The position numbers were made by a program, and so were the translations under genes. The notes under the pieces were generated by a model. It was given only the letters and a program-made list of their open reading frames with translations. It was not told where the DNA came from and searched no databases. 64,000 nt of DNA, taken from positions 1,302,001 to 1,366,000 of the forward strand of contig NZ_JAQNDO010000001.1 of assembly GCF_028369105.1 (NCBI RefSeq), written 5' to 3'. The DNA is from Polyangium mundeleinium (GTDB lineage: Bacteria > Myxococcota_A > Polyangia > Polyangiales > Polyangiaceae). Shown here piece after piece: positions 51,478 to 61,100 of the stretch. Within the stretch, counting starts at the first letter, position 1. Each line of letters starts with the position of its first letter.

Positions 51478-52566
51478 ATGGCAAACGTTTCGAAGCTCCT
51501 GTCCCCCTTCCGCCTGGGCCGCCTCGAGCTGAAGAACCGGCTGGTGATGGCGCCGATGACGCGCAGCCGGGCGCTCGTGGATGGCAACGTGCCCAGCCCC
51601 CTGGCGCCGACGTACTACGAGCAGCGCGCCTCGGCGGGGCTCCTCATCACCGAGGCCACCCAGGTCAGCCCCCAGGGCGTTGGGTACATCCGCACGCCCG
51701 GCATGCACTCGCCCCAGCAGGTGGCGGGCTGGAGGAAGGTGACGGACGCCGTCCATGCATGGGGTGGAGTCATCTTCGCCCAGCTCTGGCATGTCGGGCG
51801 CGTCTCGCACCCGGACTTCCATGACGGCCAGTTGCCTGTAGCGCCCTCGGCGATCGGCTACGAAGGAGAGGTCTTCACGTTCAAGGGCAAGACGCGCATC
51901 GTGACGCCGCGAGCGCTCGAGACCGAGGAGATTCCCGGCATCGTCGAGCAATTCCGGCGCGCGGCGGAGAACGCCCGGGAGGCGGGCTTCGATGGCGTCG
52001 AGCTGCACGGCAGCAACGGCTACCTGCTGGACCAATTCCTGCGGGATGGCTCCAACCAGCGCACGGACGCCTACGGCGGCAGCATCGAGAACCGGGCACG
52101 CCTCCCGCTGGAGGTGGCCCAGGCGGTGGCGGGCGTCTGGGGCGCGGAGCAGGTGGGCTACCGGCTCTCGCCGCAACCGTTCCCCTACGCGGGCATGAAG
52201 GACTCCACCCCGGTCGAGACCTTCACCTACATAGCCCGGGAGCTCCGCCGGTTGGGACTCGGCTACCTGCATGTGACCGAGGCCGTGTCGGGCAACGCGG
52301 TGCCGAGCGCGGAGCAGCGCATCACCCCGCTGCTGCGCAAGGCCTTCCAGGGCGCCTTCATCGTCAACGGCGGCTACGACGCGCGCGCTGGAGAGGAGGC
52401 ATTGGCCCGGGGCGAAGCCGATCTCGTCGCCTATGGCGTGCCGTTCCTCGCCAATCCGGACCTCCCGGAGCGTTTCCGGCGCGAGGCCCCGCTCAACCCG
52501 CCGGACGTCGCCACCTTCTTCACGGGCGAGGAGAAGGGCTACACGGACTACCCGGCGCTGCGCTGA
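51478..52566 (+). CDS. Old yellow enzyme-type alkene reductase
   Basis: 362 residues of the NemA/OYE family: FMN-binding MAPMTRSRA (24–32), substrate-binding His177 and Asn180 in ELHGSNGYLLDQF, likely proton donor Tyr182, and the GGSIENRAR loop. It should reduce activated C=C bonds of enones, nitro-alkenes or nitrate esters with NADPH. AAGGAAG precedes the ATG. It is expressed divergently from an AraC regulator and probably responds to toxic electrophiles through it. Confidence 0.92.
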   Translation: MANVSKLLSPFRLGRLELKNRLVMAPMTRSRALVDGNVPSPLAPTYYEQRASAGLLITEATQVSPQGVGYIRTPGMHSPQQVAGWRKVTDAVHAWGGVIFAQLWHVGRVSHPDFHDGQLPVAPSAIGYEGEVFTFKGKTRIVTPRALETEEIPGIVEQFRRAAENAREAGFDGVELHGSNGYLLDQFLRDGSNQRTDAYGGSIENRARLPLEVAQAVAGVWGAEQVGYRLSPQPFPYAGMKDSTPVETFTYIARELRRLGLGYLHVTEAVSGNAVPSAEQRITPLLRKAFQGAFIVNGGYDARAGEEALARGEADLVAYGVPFLANPDLPERFRREAPLNPPDVATFFTGEEKGYTDYPALR

Positions 52567-52638
52567 CTCGACACCGGACTCGACCAGGCGCGGCGGCGAT
52601 GGCGATGGTTCGGTTGGGATGGGGCTGGTTCCAGGTTG

Positions 52639-53196
52639 TCAGGGACAGGTGCGGTCTGCGGTCATCGTCTGCTTGTTGCCGGCGCAATTGCTCACGCCGG
52701 AGAGAAACGCCGGTCCCACAACGGTGTAGTTGTATTCACACGTGAAGTTGTAGTTCGACCAGTTCACCGTGAAGCGGAGCCCTTGCGCATCGACCACCCC
52801 ATTCTCGACGGGATAACTGATCCCTGCGTAGGACTGGGTGCCCGTCACCTTCCCTTGCGCCTCGTCGAGATCGAGCTGGGTATTGCCCGAGTTCGTTTGG
52901 GTGATCCAGCATCCGTCGAGGCCGTAGCCCGGGTCGCCATTCCCCGCATCGGGCGTACCTTGCCCCCCGTCGTCGCCTTGCGGTCCTGCGTCTTCGGCGC
53001 CGCCTTCTGGCTCTACGCCTGCGTCGTTCATGATGGGCCCACTGCCGCCCGTCGCCCTGCCGCCACCACTTCCACCGCCCCCCGAGCCTGTGCCCATAGG
53101 CTCGGATGACGCGCACGCCACGAGCGTGCAGATTGCGGGGAGCGCAGTCATGGTGAGCGCGGCAGCGCTGAAAAACGAACGCAGGTTCATCGCCAT
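52639..53196 (-). CDS. Small lipoprotein with Gly/Asp-rich linker
   Basis: 185 residues from the ATG at 53196 (a second ATG two codons in is equally plausible). The signal ends CTLVAC and is followed by a 60-residue Gly/Asp/Glu-rich linker. A C-terminal beta domain of about 95 residues follows (YGLDGCWITQTNSGNTQLDL, YNFTCEYNYTVVGPAFLSGV) with four Cys residues. The fold resembles small lipocalin-like or avidin-like secreted domains, but this is a guess. Function unknown. Confidence 0.7.
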   Translation of the reverse strand: MAMNLRSFFSAAALTMTALPAICTLVACASSEPMGTGSGGGGSGGGRATGGSGPIMNDAGVEPEGGAEDAGPQGDDGGQGTPDAGNGDPGYGLDGCWITQTNSGNTQLDLDEAQGKVTGTQSYAGISYPVENGVVDAQGLRFTVNWSNYNFTCEYNYTVVGPAFLSGVSNCAGNKQTMTADRTCP

Positions 53197-53220
53197 GTGG
53201 CGCCTAGGTAGCCGCGCCTC

Positions 53221-53300
53221 CGACGGACGATCTTGGATGACCACGCCACAGGGTTTGGCATGACCAGACGGAGCCGGCCAAACTTCTTGTGGACCACCCT
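53221..53300. repeat. 80-bp dispersed repeat, copy B
   Basis: Second copy of the element at 32777–32856, in the same orientation (starts CGACGGACGATCTTGGATGA). It sits 24 bases upstream of a lipoprotein start. Differences are scattered single substitutions, most of them clustered in the last third. Confidence 0.75.
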
Positions 53301-53376
53301 TTCAAGGAAGCCTGCTTCGACTTGCCCGCGGGCTCGACCCTTGGAAGCAAGTCGACTCCAAAATCAACGAGACCGC

Positions 53377-54876
53377 TCATCGAGCGTGCCCGCACCAGTG
53401 CGCGAGCGCAGCCCGGAGACCGTCGAGGCGCGTCGTGCGCCTTTCGCCGTCGCTCGCCCAGGCGACGTGCCCGTCCGGCCTCACCAGGAGCGCATCGATT
53501 ACAGATAGATCGGTCTGCGGGGCCGCGACCTTGGCCTGGATGACGTCGATGCGATCGCCCCACGCCTCGCTCGCGGCCTGGAGCTCTGCGTCGTCGGCGA
53601 AATCGAGCAGCACATACCGACCCGCGTGCAAGAGCTCGTGAAGGCGCGCCGCGCCGCGGCCCGTCTCGAGCGCGCGGTTGGGCGCCCTCTTGCCGACCCA
53701 TGCGTGTGCCGACGCGCCCTCGGCAGGAGGATAAGCGATGTCGATCGCGCTGATCTGCCCGGCGAGGCGCCGGTTCACGGCTTCGATGCCGAGCAGGTCG
53801 CTCATCATCTCGCGGAGGGCCAGGCCGGGATCCGAGACGTCCATCAGCCTGATCTGGGCCTCCGTATTGCGCACGAGGGCGCGGCCGACGGGGTGTCGCT
53901 CTTCGTGGTAGCTGTCGAGAAGGTGGGGCGGCGCCCAGCCTTTCACGGCGGCAGCGAGCTTCCAGCCGAGGTTCATCGCGTCCTGCAGACCGACGTTGAG
54001 CCCCTGGCCGCCGGCGGGGAAATGGATGTGCGCGGCGTCGCCCGCGAGAAAGACGCGCCCTGCGCGATATCGCTCCGCGAGCCGCGTCGCATTGCCGAAG
54101 CGCGACAGCCAGCGAGGGTCGCGCATTCCGAAGTCCGTGCCGAGGATCCGCTGCACGGAGCTCCGCAGCTCGTCCAGCGTGACCGGCTCGGACCTATCCG
54201 CGTGCATCCTCCGAGGATCGAATACGACGAAGCGGTAGCCTCCGTCGCCGAGAGGAACCACCATCACGCCGCCGTGCGGGCCCACGCGGGAGCCCGGACG
54301 GGCAGGAGGCTCCGCGACCTCGACGTCGCCGAGGAAAGCCGTCAGCGTCGTCTCGCTCCCCGGAAAGGCGATGCCGATCGAGCGGCGCACCACGCTCGCC
54401 GCCCCGTCGCAGCCCACGGCGTAGCTTGCGCGTTCGTCGCGCAGGCCCTCGGGGCCCTGGACCCGCAGCGCGACGCTCCCTTCCCGCTCCATGATCTCGA
54501 CGACCGCGTGGCCGCGCAGGATCTCGGCGCCCAGCTCGCGCGCCCGCGCCTCCAGGAGCTCCTCGCTGCGGGCCTGGGGCAGGAACAGCGTGTAGGGGTG
54601 CTCCGTGTCGAGGCGCGAGAAGTCGAGCCGGGTGTCGAGCATCGCGAAATGCCCCGTGGGGATCGGGACCCCGCGCTCCAGAAAGCGGCCCACGATCCCG
54701 CGCTGGTCGAGAATCTCGATGCTGCGCGGGTGCAGCGTGAGCGCGCGCGACTGCTCCATCCGCGCCGTCCGCTGCTCCAGCACGCGCACCCGGACCCTCG
54801 CGAGCGCGAGCTCGCACGCCAGCATCAGCCCGACCGGACCTGCGCCCACGATCACCACGTCCGTATCCACCATCAC
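53377..54876 (-). CDS. FAD-dependent aromatic hydroxylase-type monooxygenase
   Basis: 499 residues with GAGPVGL near the N-terminus (FAD dinucleotide site), the CDG motif (GCDGAASVVR) and the GD motif followed by ribityl-binding residues (FLAGDAAHIHFPAGGQGLNV). A thioredoxin-like C-terminal part completes the layout of PheA/TfdB-type phenol hydroxylases and of antibiotic-modifying monooxygenases. It should hydroxylate an aromatic compound with NAD(P)H and oxygen. It is divergent from a TetR regulator across two clear operator palindromes, so expression is probably induced by its substrate or a related drug. Confidence 0.9.
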   Translation of the reverse strand: MMVDTDVVIVGAGPVGLMLACELALARVRVRVLEQRTARMEQSRALTLHPRSIEILDQRGIVGRFLERGVPIPTGHFAMLDTRLDFSRLDTEHPYTLFLPQARSEELLEARARELGAEILRGHAVVEIMEREGSVALRVQGPEGLRDERASYAVGCDGAASVVRRSIGIAFPGSETTLTAFLGDVEVAEPPARPGSRVGPHGGVMVVPLGDGGYRFVVFDPRRMHADRSEPVTLDELRSSVQRILGTDFGMRDPRWLSRFGNATRLAERYRAGRVFLAGDAAHIHFPAGGQGLNVGLQDAMNLGWKLAAAVKGWAPPHLLDSYHEERHPVGRALVRNTEAQIRLMDVSDPGLALREMMSDLLGIEAVNRRLAGQISAIDIAYPPAEGASAHAWVGKRAPNRALETGRGAARLHELLHAGRYVLLDFADDAELQAASEAWGDRIDVIQAKVAAPQTDLSVIDALLVRPDGHVAWASDGERRTTRLDGLRAALAHWCGHAR

Positions 54877-54894
54877 GGAACCTCCAGGTCTCTA

Positions 54895-54933
54895 ACTCTA
54901 ACAACGTTAGAGTAACTCGAACGGTGTTAGAGT
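54895..54933. promoter_or_regulatory. Two tandem TetR-type operators
   Basis: ACTCTAAC-AAC-GTTAGAGT (54895–54913) is a perfect 8-bp inverted repeat with a 3-base centre. One base later ACTCGAAC-GGT-GTTAGAGT (54915–54933) repeats it with one mismatch. The centres are 20 bp apart, about two helical turns, so two dimers could bind the same face. The pair lies between the divergent monooxygenase and TetR genes. Confidence 0.85.
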
Positions 54934-55000
54934 CAAGGCGGCGGCGCGGGCTCGTCCTCCCGCCTCGGGCAAGCAAGGAAGAAAAGAACGGGGAACTGCG

Positions 55001-55690
55001 ATGCGACTACGACGCGAGCTGGTGGTTTCGACGGCGCTGCGCCTCCTGGACGAGGTCGGGCTCGACGCGCTGACGATGCGCCGGCTCGGGCAGGAGCTGA
55101 ACGTGCAGGCGGCCACGCTCTACTGGCATGTGAAGAACAAGCAGGAGCTGCTCGACGCCATGGCGGAAGCCATGCTGGCGGACTGCGTGGCCCGCGCCCC
55201 GGAGGGGCTCACGTGGATGGATCGGGCGGCCAACATGGCCGAGCGGCTCCGCCGGGCGTTGCTCGCGCACCGCGACGGAGCGCGGGTCTTCGCGGGGACC
55301 TACGTAACGCAGGAGAACACGCTCCGCTTCGCGGACACGTGGGTCGGCGCGCTGCGTGAGGCAGGGCTCTCGCCGCGCGCCGCCGCGTGGGGGACCTGGA
55401 CGATGGTCTACTACACGATCGGCTTCACCCTCGAGGAGCAAGCCCTGGCGCCACTTCCCGGTACGGAGGGCGGCAGGGTCGATCCGGAGCACCTCCGGGC
55501 GGCGCTCGCCCGCGGCGCGTACCCGCACCTCGGGCAGGCCTCCACGCATTTGCTCGATGCCGACCTCGATGCGCGGTTCCGCTACGGGATCCAGCTCATT
55601 CTCGCGGGCCTCGAAGCAGCGCCGAGAGACGAGCCATCAGATCCGGCGCCCGAGGGCCCGCGCCGGCGGCCGCCCCGCCGGAGCCGGTGA
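55001..55690 (+). CDS. TetR-family repressor with TetR_C-type domain
   Basis: 229 residues. The N-terminal helix-turn-helix reads LDALTMRRLGQELNVQAATL, then YWHVKNKQELLDAM, the tetracycline-repressor branch of TetR proteins. The C-terminal ligand domain is all-helical and ends in an Arg/Pro-rich tail. GGAAG lies upstream of the ATG. It probably represses both itself and the divergent flavin monooxygenase from the two operators between them. Confidence 0.9.
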   Translation: MRLRRELVVSTALRLLDEVGLDALTMRRLGQELNVQAATLYWHVKNKQELLDAMAEAMLADCVARAPEGLTWMDRAANMAERLRRALLAHRDGARVFAGTYVTQENTLRFADTWVGALREAGLSPRAAAWGTWTMVYYTIGFTLEEQALAPLPGTEGGRVDPEHLRAALARGAYPHLGQASTHLLDADLDARFRYGIQLILAGLEAAPRDEPSDPAPEGPRRRPPRRSR

Positions 55691-55823
55691 GCGTTTCTCT
55701 GAAGTGTACGATTTGGGTGTCCCTTTCGGGCGCCCAACCCAATCCATAGAACGTGACCCGACGATCCGACACCCCAGATGATCCTCGCGAGCTACTCGCG
55801 CAGCTTGCGCTCCGCGTGCCGGG

Positions 55824-56470
55824 ATGGTTGGCTCGAGGAAGATTTCACGCGGCGGATCAAAGAGGAAGATGCGCGACAACGGCATGGTCGTCCTGCCCTT
55901 CGCGGTGGACGGGCTGTTCGCGTTCCTGCGCGCTCGCACGGAGCACGTTCCGGAGGAGCTGCGGGAGCGGCTTCGCGCCGTCGTCGAGCAGGGCTCTGGA
56001 TCAACGGGACCGGAAACGCCCGCGACCGCGCCGGACGGCGAAGCTCCAGGCACCGGGCAGGCCGGGCCGGACGTGGCGTCGTTTCTTGGAGGAAACATCA
56101 CAGGCGGGATTGTCGGAGCGGTCGTCGTTTATCTCCTCATGCGTCCCGCGGCGGTCGTGCCAGAGGCCACGAGGAGCCACCTCGACGAGCGCATTCCCCC
56201 GGCTGTTGCCGCTTCGCCGACAGTAGCGCCATCATCACCTGCGCCGCCGCCGAGCCCGCCGAGTTCGATGCCGCGTCCTGCGGATCCGGTGACCGAAGCT
56301 CGGCCTTGCTGAATCGGGCGGTGGGTGCGCTGGAGCAAGGCGACATCGCGGACGCACGGGCGGCGTTCGAGCGGTACGATCGTCGGTTCCCGTCGAACCC
56401 GTTGCCCAAGGTAAGAGCGTTCGTCCTCGGCGAGCTCGTCAGGGCCGAGCGGACCCGCCGCGCTCCCTGA
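55824..56470 (+). pseudogene. Membrane protein gene with probable frameshift
   Basis: One frame (from 55824) encodes a protein with VPEELRERLRAVVEQG, a Gly-rich membrane segment (GGNITGGIVGAVVVYLLM) and a Pro/Ser hinge, stopping at 56312. Before that stop, another frame takes over with SSALLNRAVGALEQGDIADA, then RAAFERYDRRFPSNPLPKVR, and runs to 56470. The latter is a TPR-like tail found after the membrane helix in many myxobacterial anti-sigma-like proteins. The two halves fit one protein broken by an indel near 56270. A sequencing error is possible. Confidence 0.45.
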
Positions 56471-56479
56471 TCGGGAGCG
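56461..56479 (+). terminator. Hairpin at gene end
   Basis: CGCTCCC-TGATC-GGGAGCG, a perfect 7-bp stem with a 5-base loop that includes the stop codon of the preceding frame. Only a short TTAG follows, so termination is plausible but weak. Confidence 0.5.
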
Positions 56480-56499
56480 TTAGCGGCCACGGGGCTGGG

Positions 56500-56528
56500 T
56501 TGACAGGTACATATGATGATCATAATAT
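56500..56528 (+). promoter_or_regulatory. Near-consensus sigma-70 promoter
   Basis: TTGACA (56500–56505), 17-base spacer, TAATAT (56523–56528). The spacer and following bases are AT-rich, standing out sharply from the surrounding GC-rich DNA. It lies 95 bases upstream of the SDR start. Confidence 0.75.
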
Positions 56529-56540
56529 GATGGTCGTAAT
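56513..56540. promoter_or_regulatory. 14-bp direct repeat overlapping the -10 element
   Basis: ATGATGATCATAAT followed immediately by ATGATGGTCGTAAT. The tandem pair covers the -10 hexamer and would be a good site for a repressor; no regulator gene adjoins. Confidence 0.55.
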
Positions 56541-56622
56541 ATTCGGCTGCCTGGCGCGGACGCCGACACCCCGACTCATGCTGCCAGAAGTAAGAAACAC
56601 AACCATCACCCGGATAGTGACC

Positions 56623-57324
56623 ATGAACATCCAGAACGCGACCGTCTTCATCACCGGCGCCAACCGCGGTATCGGCTTGGCCTTCGCCAAGGCCGTCCTC
56701 GAGCGCGGAGCGCGCAAGGTCTACGCCGCCGCGCGGAACCCCTCGAGCATCGAGCTCGCAGGCGTGACGCCCGTGAAGCTGGACGTGACCTCGCCCGAGG
56801 ACGTGAGCGCCGCGGCTGCGGCTGCGACCGACACCACGCTCGTCATCAACAACGCCGGCATCGCCACATTCGGAAGCTTCAACACCCCCGAGGCCGAGAC
56901 CGTGCTGCGCCGCCACCTGGAGACCAACCTCTTCGGTGTGCTCCGTGTCAGTCAGGCGTTCGCGCCCGTGCTTTCGCGCAACGGCGGCGGCGCCTTGCTC
57001 AACGTGGCCTCCGTCGCAAGCTGGCTCTCTGCCCCGACCCTGGCCAACTACGCTGTGTCGAAAGCCGCGCTGTGGAGCTTGAGCAACGCGCTACGCAACG
57101 ACCTGCGCCCGCAGGGCACCCAGGTGCTGACGCTGCACATGGGCTTCGTCGACACCGACCTGACCCACGGCATCAGCGCGCCCAAGGCCACTCCCGAGGA
57201 CATCGTCGCCCGCGCCCTCGATGCGCTGGAAGCCGGCGAAAGCGAGGTGCTGGCCGATGAACGCACCCGCGAGGTCAAGCGCAACCTGAGCGCAGAGCCC
57301 GCGATCTACCTGATCCCGCGTTGA
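56623..57324 (+). CDS. Short-chain dehydrogenase/reductase
   Basis: The Met at 56623 starts the first strand directly (MNIQNATVFITGANRGIG); longer in-frame starts run into the promoter. The 233-residue enzyme has TGANRGIG (11–18), NNAG (76–79), the catalytic Ser in VASVAS (about 130) and YAVSK (Tyr143, Lys147). It lacks the long C-terminal region of FabG-type enzymes and ends shortly after the cofactor domain, as in small carbonyl reductase-like SDRs. Substrate unknown. It is preceded by an unusually strong promoter with a direct repeat. Confidence 0.88.
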   Translation: MNIQNATVFITGANRGIGLAFAKAVLERGARKVYAAARNPSSIELAGVTPVKLDVTSPEDVSAAAAAATDTTLVINNAGIATFGSFNTPEAETVLRRHLETNLFGVLRVSQAFAPVLSRNGGGALLNVASVASWLSAPTLANYAVSKAALWSLSNALRNDLRPQGTQVLTLHMGFVDTDLTHGISAPKATPEDIVARALDALEAGESEVLADERTREVKRNLSAEPAIYLIPR

Positions 57325-58121
57325 CGCCCACGGTCGCCACGGCAACCACCACCGCCCCCACCACCGACGCTGCCCACTCTACGGTCTCCATTGTGCTCGC
57401 GCTGATCACCGGGCTTTTGTGCTTGGGCGTGGATACCCGGCCAGCCGCGCGAGGGACCTGACCATGACGGGGTGAACATGATGCTCGCGGCGCCCCTCAC
57501 GCCGCCCCCCCATCCTCGCTCCCTCATCCCCTTCCTCATTAACGTTCCCAATCCCCCTGGGGACGCTGATTGAAGACATCCAGCCGCGAACAGGGCCCAC
57601 ACGTTCGCGGAACCCTCCACCCCAAACCGCTTCTCTTCGGGCGTCTCGATCGGCGTGAGCAGTACACTGTCGCGGCTGTAGGCGCAGCCGTAGACCTTCA
57701 CGGTCTCGTAGCTGCGCTTGCTGTTCGTCACGGTCATCGGTCCGCCGCACGGACCGCAGCGGAATGGAGTCGTGGTAACGGGTTGGTAACGCGGGCGAGC
57801 GGACCTGTCTTGAGCCGAGGAACGACCACCCCCTTCAGCGCCATCGGCCCAGCATGGGAATGACGATGCCGAGCCCGCGCAGCATGAAGTCGCCCAGCTT
57901 GCGGTAGCGCGGCGGCTGGCTCGCGCCTAGCGCAGTGAAGATTCGCTCGACCATCGCGCGGCTCGAGATGGCCTGCGCGGCCGGCAGGTGTCGCTGGGGA
58001 GACGAGATGAACAGAGCTCGCTCGGTCGTTTTCGCATCTTGGCCCTTTTGGCTGACTACGCAACGAATGTGGCCGACGCTATCTGGAACCGCGCGTTGCT
58101 CCTCGTGATGTACCTCTCGGT
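57325..58121. other. Non-coding stretch with protein remnants
   Basis: About 800 bases without an intact gene. Near 57570–57737 the minus strand gives a protein-like run (KVYGCAYSRDSVLLTPIETP) that decays on both sides. Near 57838–58010 the minus strand reads RALFISSPQRHLPAAQAISS, then PPRYRKLGDFMLRGLGIVIP, resembling the C-terminal part of NAD(P)-dependent epimerase/reductase proteins. Both lack starts and appear to be relics. Confidence 0.45.
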
Positions 58122-61100
58122 CTACGACATCAGTCCGGTCAAGGCCGGCCCGGCGCAAGGGAGTTTAAGGGTGAAGGTGGCTCCCACACCCGGCTCGCTC
58201 TGGACACGGAGCGTGCCCCCGTGCGCCTCCGCGATCGTCCGGCTGATGTACAGGCCGAGCCCAAGCCCGCCGTAGTTCTTGGATACGGCGCGCTCGAAGC
58301 GCTCGAAGATCCGGCCCTGCCTCGCTGGGTCGATACCGATTCCATGATCCGTCAGCGCGAGCCACGCTGTCCCGGCCTCCTCGCCGAGGGAGATCTCGAT
58401 GGGCTTGCCGGCCCCGAACTTGATCGCATTGGAGAGGAGGTTGGTGACGATCTGCTCGACGCGGGAGCGATCCCAATGGCCCACGATCGGGGCGCTGTCC
58501 CGGACCGAGACCGCACACCTGGCCCGCGCCAGATCCAAGGTGAATTGCTCGACCACGTTGCGGGTGAGGGCCCCGAGGTCGACGTCCTCCGGCTCCAGGG
58601 GGAGCCGTTCCGCGTGAATTCGCGAGACATCCAGAAGATCATCGTTCAGCCGAGCCAGGCGCGCCCCTTGCCGCAAGGCGCGCTCGACCAGCTTGCCCAC
58701 GGCTTGCCCGTCGGAGGGTCGACCCGATTGGATGGCCCTGCTCATCGACTGCAACGCGAGCGTGAGAGACGTTATCGGCGTGTTGAGCTCGTGCGAGGCC
58801 ACCGAGAGGAACTCGTCCCGCACGCGGATGGCCTCCTGGGTCTTGCGGTAGAGGCGCGCGTTGTCGATCGCGGTCGCGGCCCGGCGCGCCACTTCCTGGA
58901 CCAGCGTGAGGTCGGCGTCCCCATAGCGGCGCCCCGGCGCGGACGAGGCGATGCTCAGCACCCCGAGCGTTTGCCCCCGCGCCACGAGCGGCACCGCCAA
59001 GCCCGTCCGCGTCCCCAGCGCGCGGATGAGCCCCGCGTGCGCGTCATCATCACAGGTAGCCCGGATGTCTTCGACGGAGAGCTCGGGAAACAGGAGCGCC
59101 TTTCCTGTCCGCAGGACCATGGCAGCCGGGTGCGGCGAATCCCTCCGAGGAGGGTAGCGCTGCTTCAGCTCCTCGAGCAGCGGCTCCTTCGCGGGGTCCT
59201 TGTGGGCCCCGGCGATACGCCGGATCTCTTCACACTCCACGATATCGATCACGCACCAATCGCAGAGCGAGCGCACGCAGAGCCGCACCAGGCGGGCGAA
59301 CGTCTCTTCGCAATCGAGCGACTCCGACAGGATGACCCCCGTCTCGGCCAGGAAAGCCGCGCGCCGCTCCGCCTCCTCGGCCGCCGCCCGCGCTGCCTGC
59401 TCCTTGCCGTGGAGCAGCGCCTTCTCCATGGAAATCGCCGCCTGCGTGGCGAGGAGCTCCAGGGCGACGAGCCGGTCGAGCGTGAAGGCACCGGCGAGGA
59501 GGTTGTTCTCGAGATAGAGGAAATGGATCACCTCGGCCGGCCTCAGGATGGGCATGCAGAGGACGGATTTGGGCTTGTGCCGCGCGAAGTAGTCGTCACC
59601 CGAGAACTTCCCTGCATCGGAGGCGGCGTCGCCGAGGATGACGCGCTCCCTCGTCCGCTGCACGTAGTGGACGAGCGACACAGGGACGCGCTGTGAGACC
59701 TCCACCGGCGAAGTCTGGCGGAAGCTCGTCACCTCCCCTCTCTCTTCGAGGGCGGCCTCCGCTTCGATCGAGAGGCTTTGGCCCTGACACAGGATGAGGC
59801 AAGCCCTCTGCGCGCCGCCCTGCTCGAGGACGACCTCGAGCAGCGTGCGTACCAGTTTGTCGAGGACGATCTCGCTCGAGATGGTCTGCGAGGCCTTGGT
59901 CACCGAAAGCAGGTCGAGCTGCTCGGGTCGGGCCGCGAAGGTGGCGGTGGGCGCGATCGGCTTCGTTTCCAGCAATCGGGGGTAGCGCTGGTCGAGCTGC
60001 AGCACCTTGCCGTCGGCGCCCCAGCGAAGATAGCGAGCGCGGGCCTCGCGCAGGTAGGTGTCGGCGAAGAGCTCGAAGCCTCGCGCACGGTAGAAGCGCG
60101 CGGCCGTCTCGTAGGCGACCGCCTCGTTGTGGACGAAGCCATTGTCGCGCGCGGAGCGGATGGCCTCCTCGTAGAGGCGCTCGGCGTCGAGGTGCCGCCC
60201 TTCGATGCGCGCGATCTCTGCGCCGACCAGCGCGGCGCGGTTCCGGAAGTTCTCGGGGCAGTTATCGGCCCACACCGCGAGCGGCTCGTGGTGGGCGACG
60301 AGCTCCGTGAGGTGCCGGGGCCGCTCGTCGCCAGGCGTCGTGTCGAGGTGCGCTGCCCGCGCGAGCGCGCCATAAAAATGGTATTCGGCCTGCTCGAAGC
60401 AGGATGGCAACGTCGAGAGGAGCCGCTCCGCCTTCGACGCGGCCTCGACCGCGGAGGCGAAAGCGCCCGCGAAGAAGCGCGCCTGCAGCTTGCGGATCCA
60501 GTACCAGCAGGTGGCGATCGAGAGGCGCGGATCGTTCTCCAGGTGCCGCTCGAACCGGCCCTCGTCGAACTCGGCGTCGTTGAAGGAGGCGAAATCCGGC
60601 GTCTTGCCCCGAAGAACCCGGATGAGCACGCGCTGTCCGGTGATGGAGTCGACGACGTGACCGAACTTCGCCTTCTGCACGAACTCGAGCGCGTCGTCGG
60701 CCTCTCGCTGCACCTCGCCGAGCGGATCTCCCGCAGCGAGCAGGAGCGTCAAGGATTGGTTGCAGGCATAGGCCGCATACGTGAGATCGCCGGTCTCCTG
60801 CGCCGCGGCGAAGGCGCGCCGCAGCCACTCGAGGCCAGTGCGGAGGTGCTTCGACCATGGATTGATGCTCTTGCCGAAGAGCAGGTAGACGCGGGCCTTG
60901 AAGCGGAGCAGCCCGCGGTTCTCCAGCAGATCGAGGCCGAGCTTGCCGAAGCGGAACCCCGTCGGATAGTCGCCGAAGAGCGGTCCAAGGACGGTGCCGA
61001 GCCAGCCATAGGCGAAGCACGACGCGTCGCTATTGCCATGCTCGAGGCTGATGTTCGCCATGCGAGCAATGACGATGCAGCTCAGGTTCTTGTCGATGAA

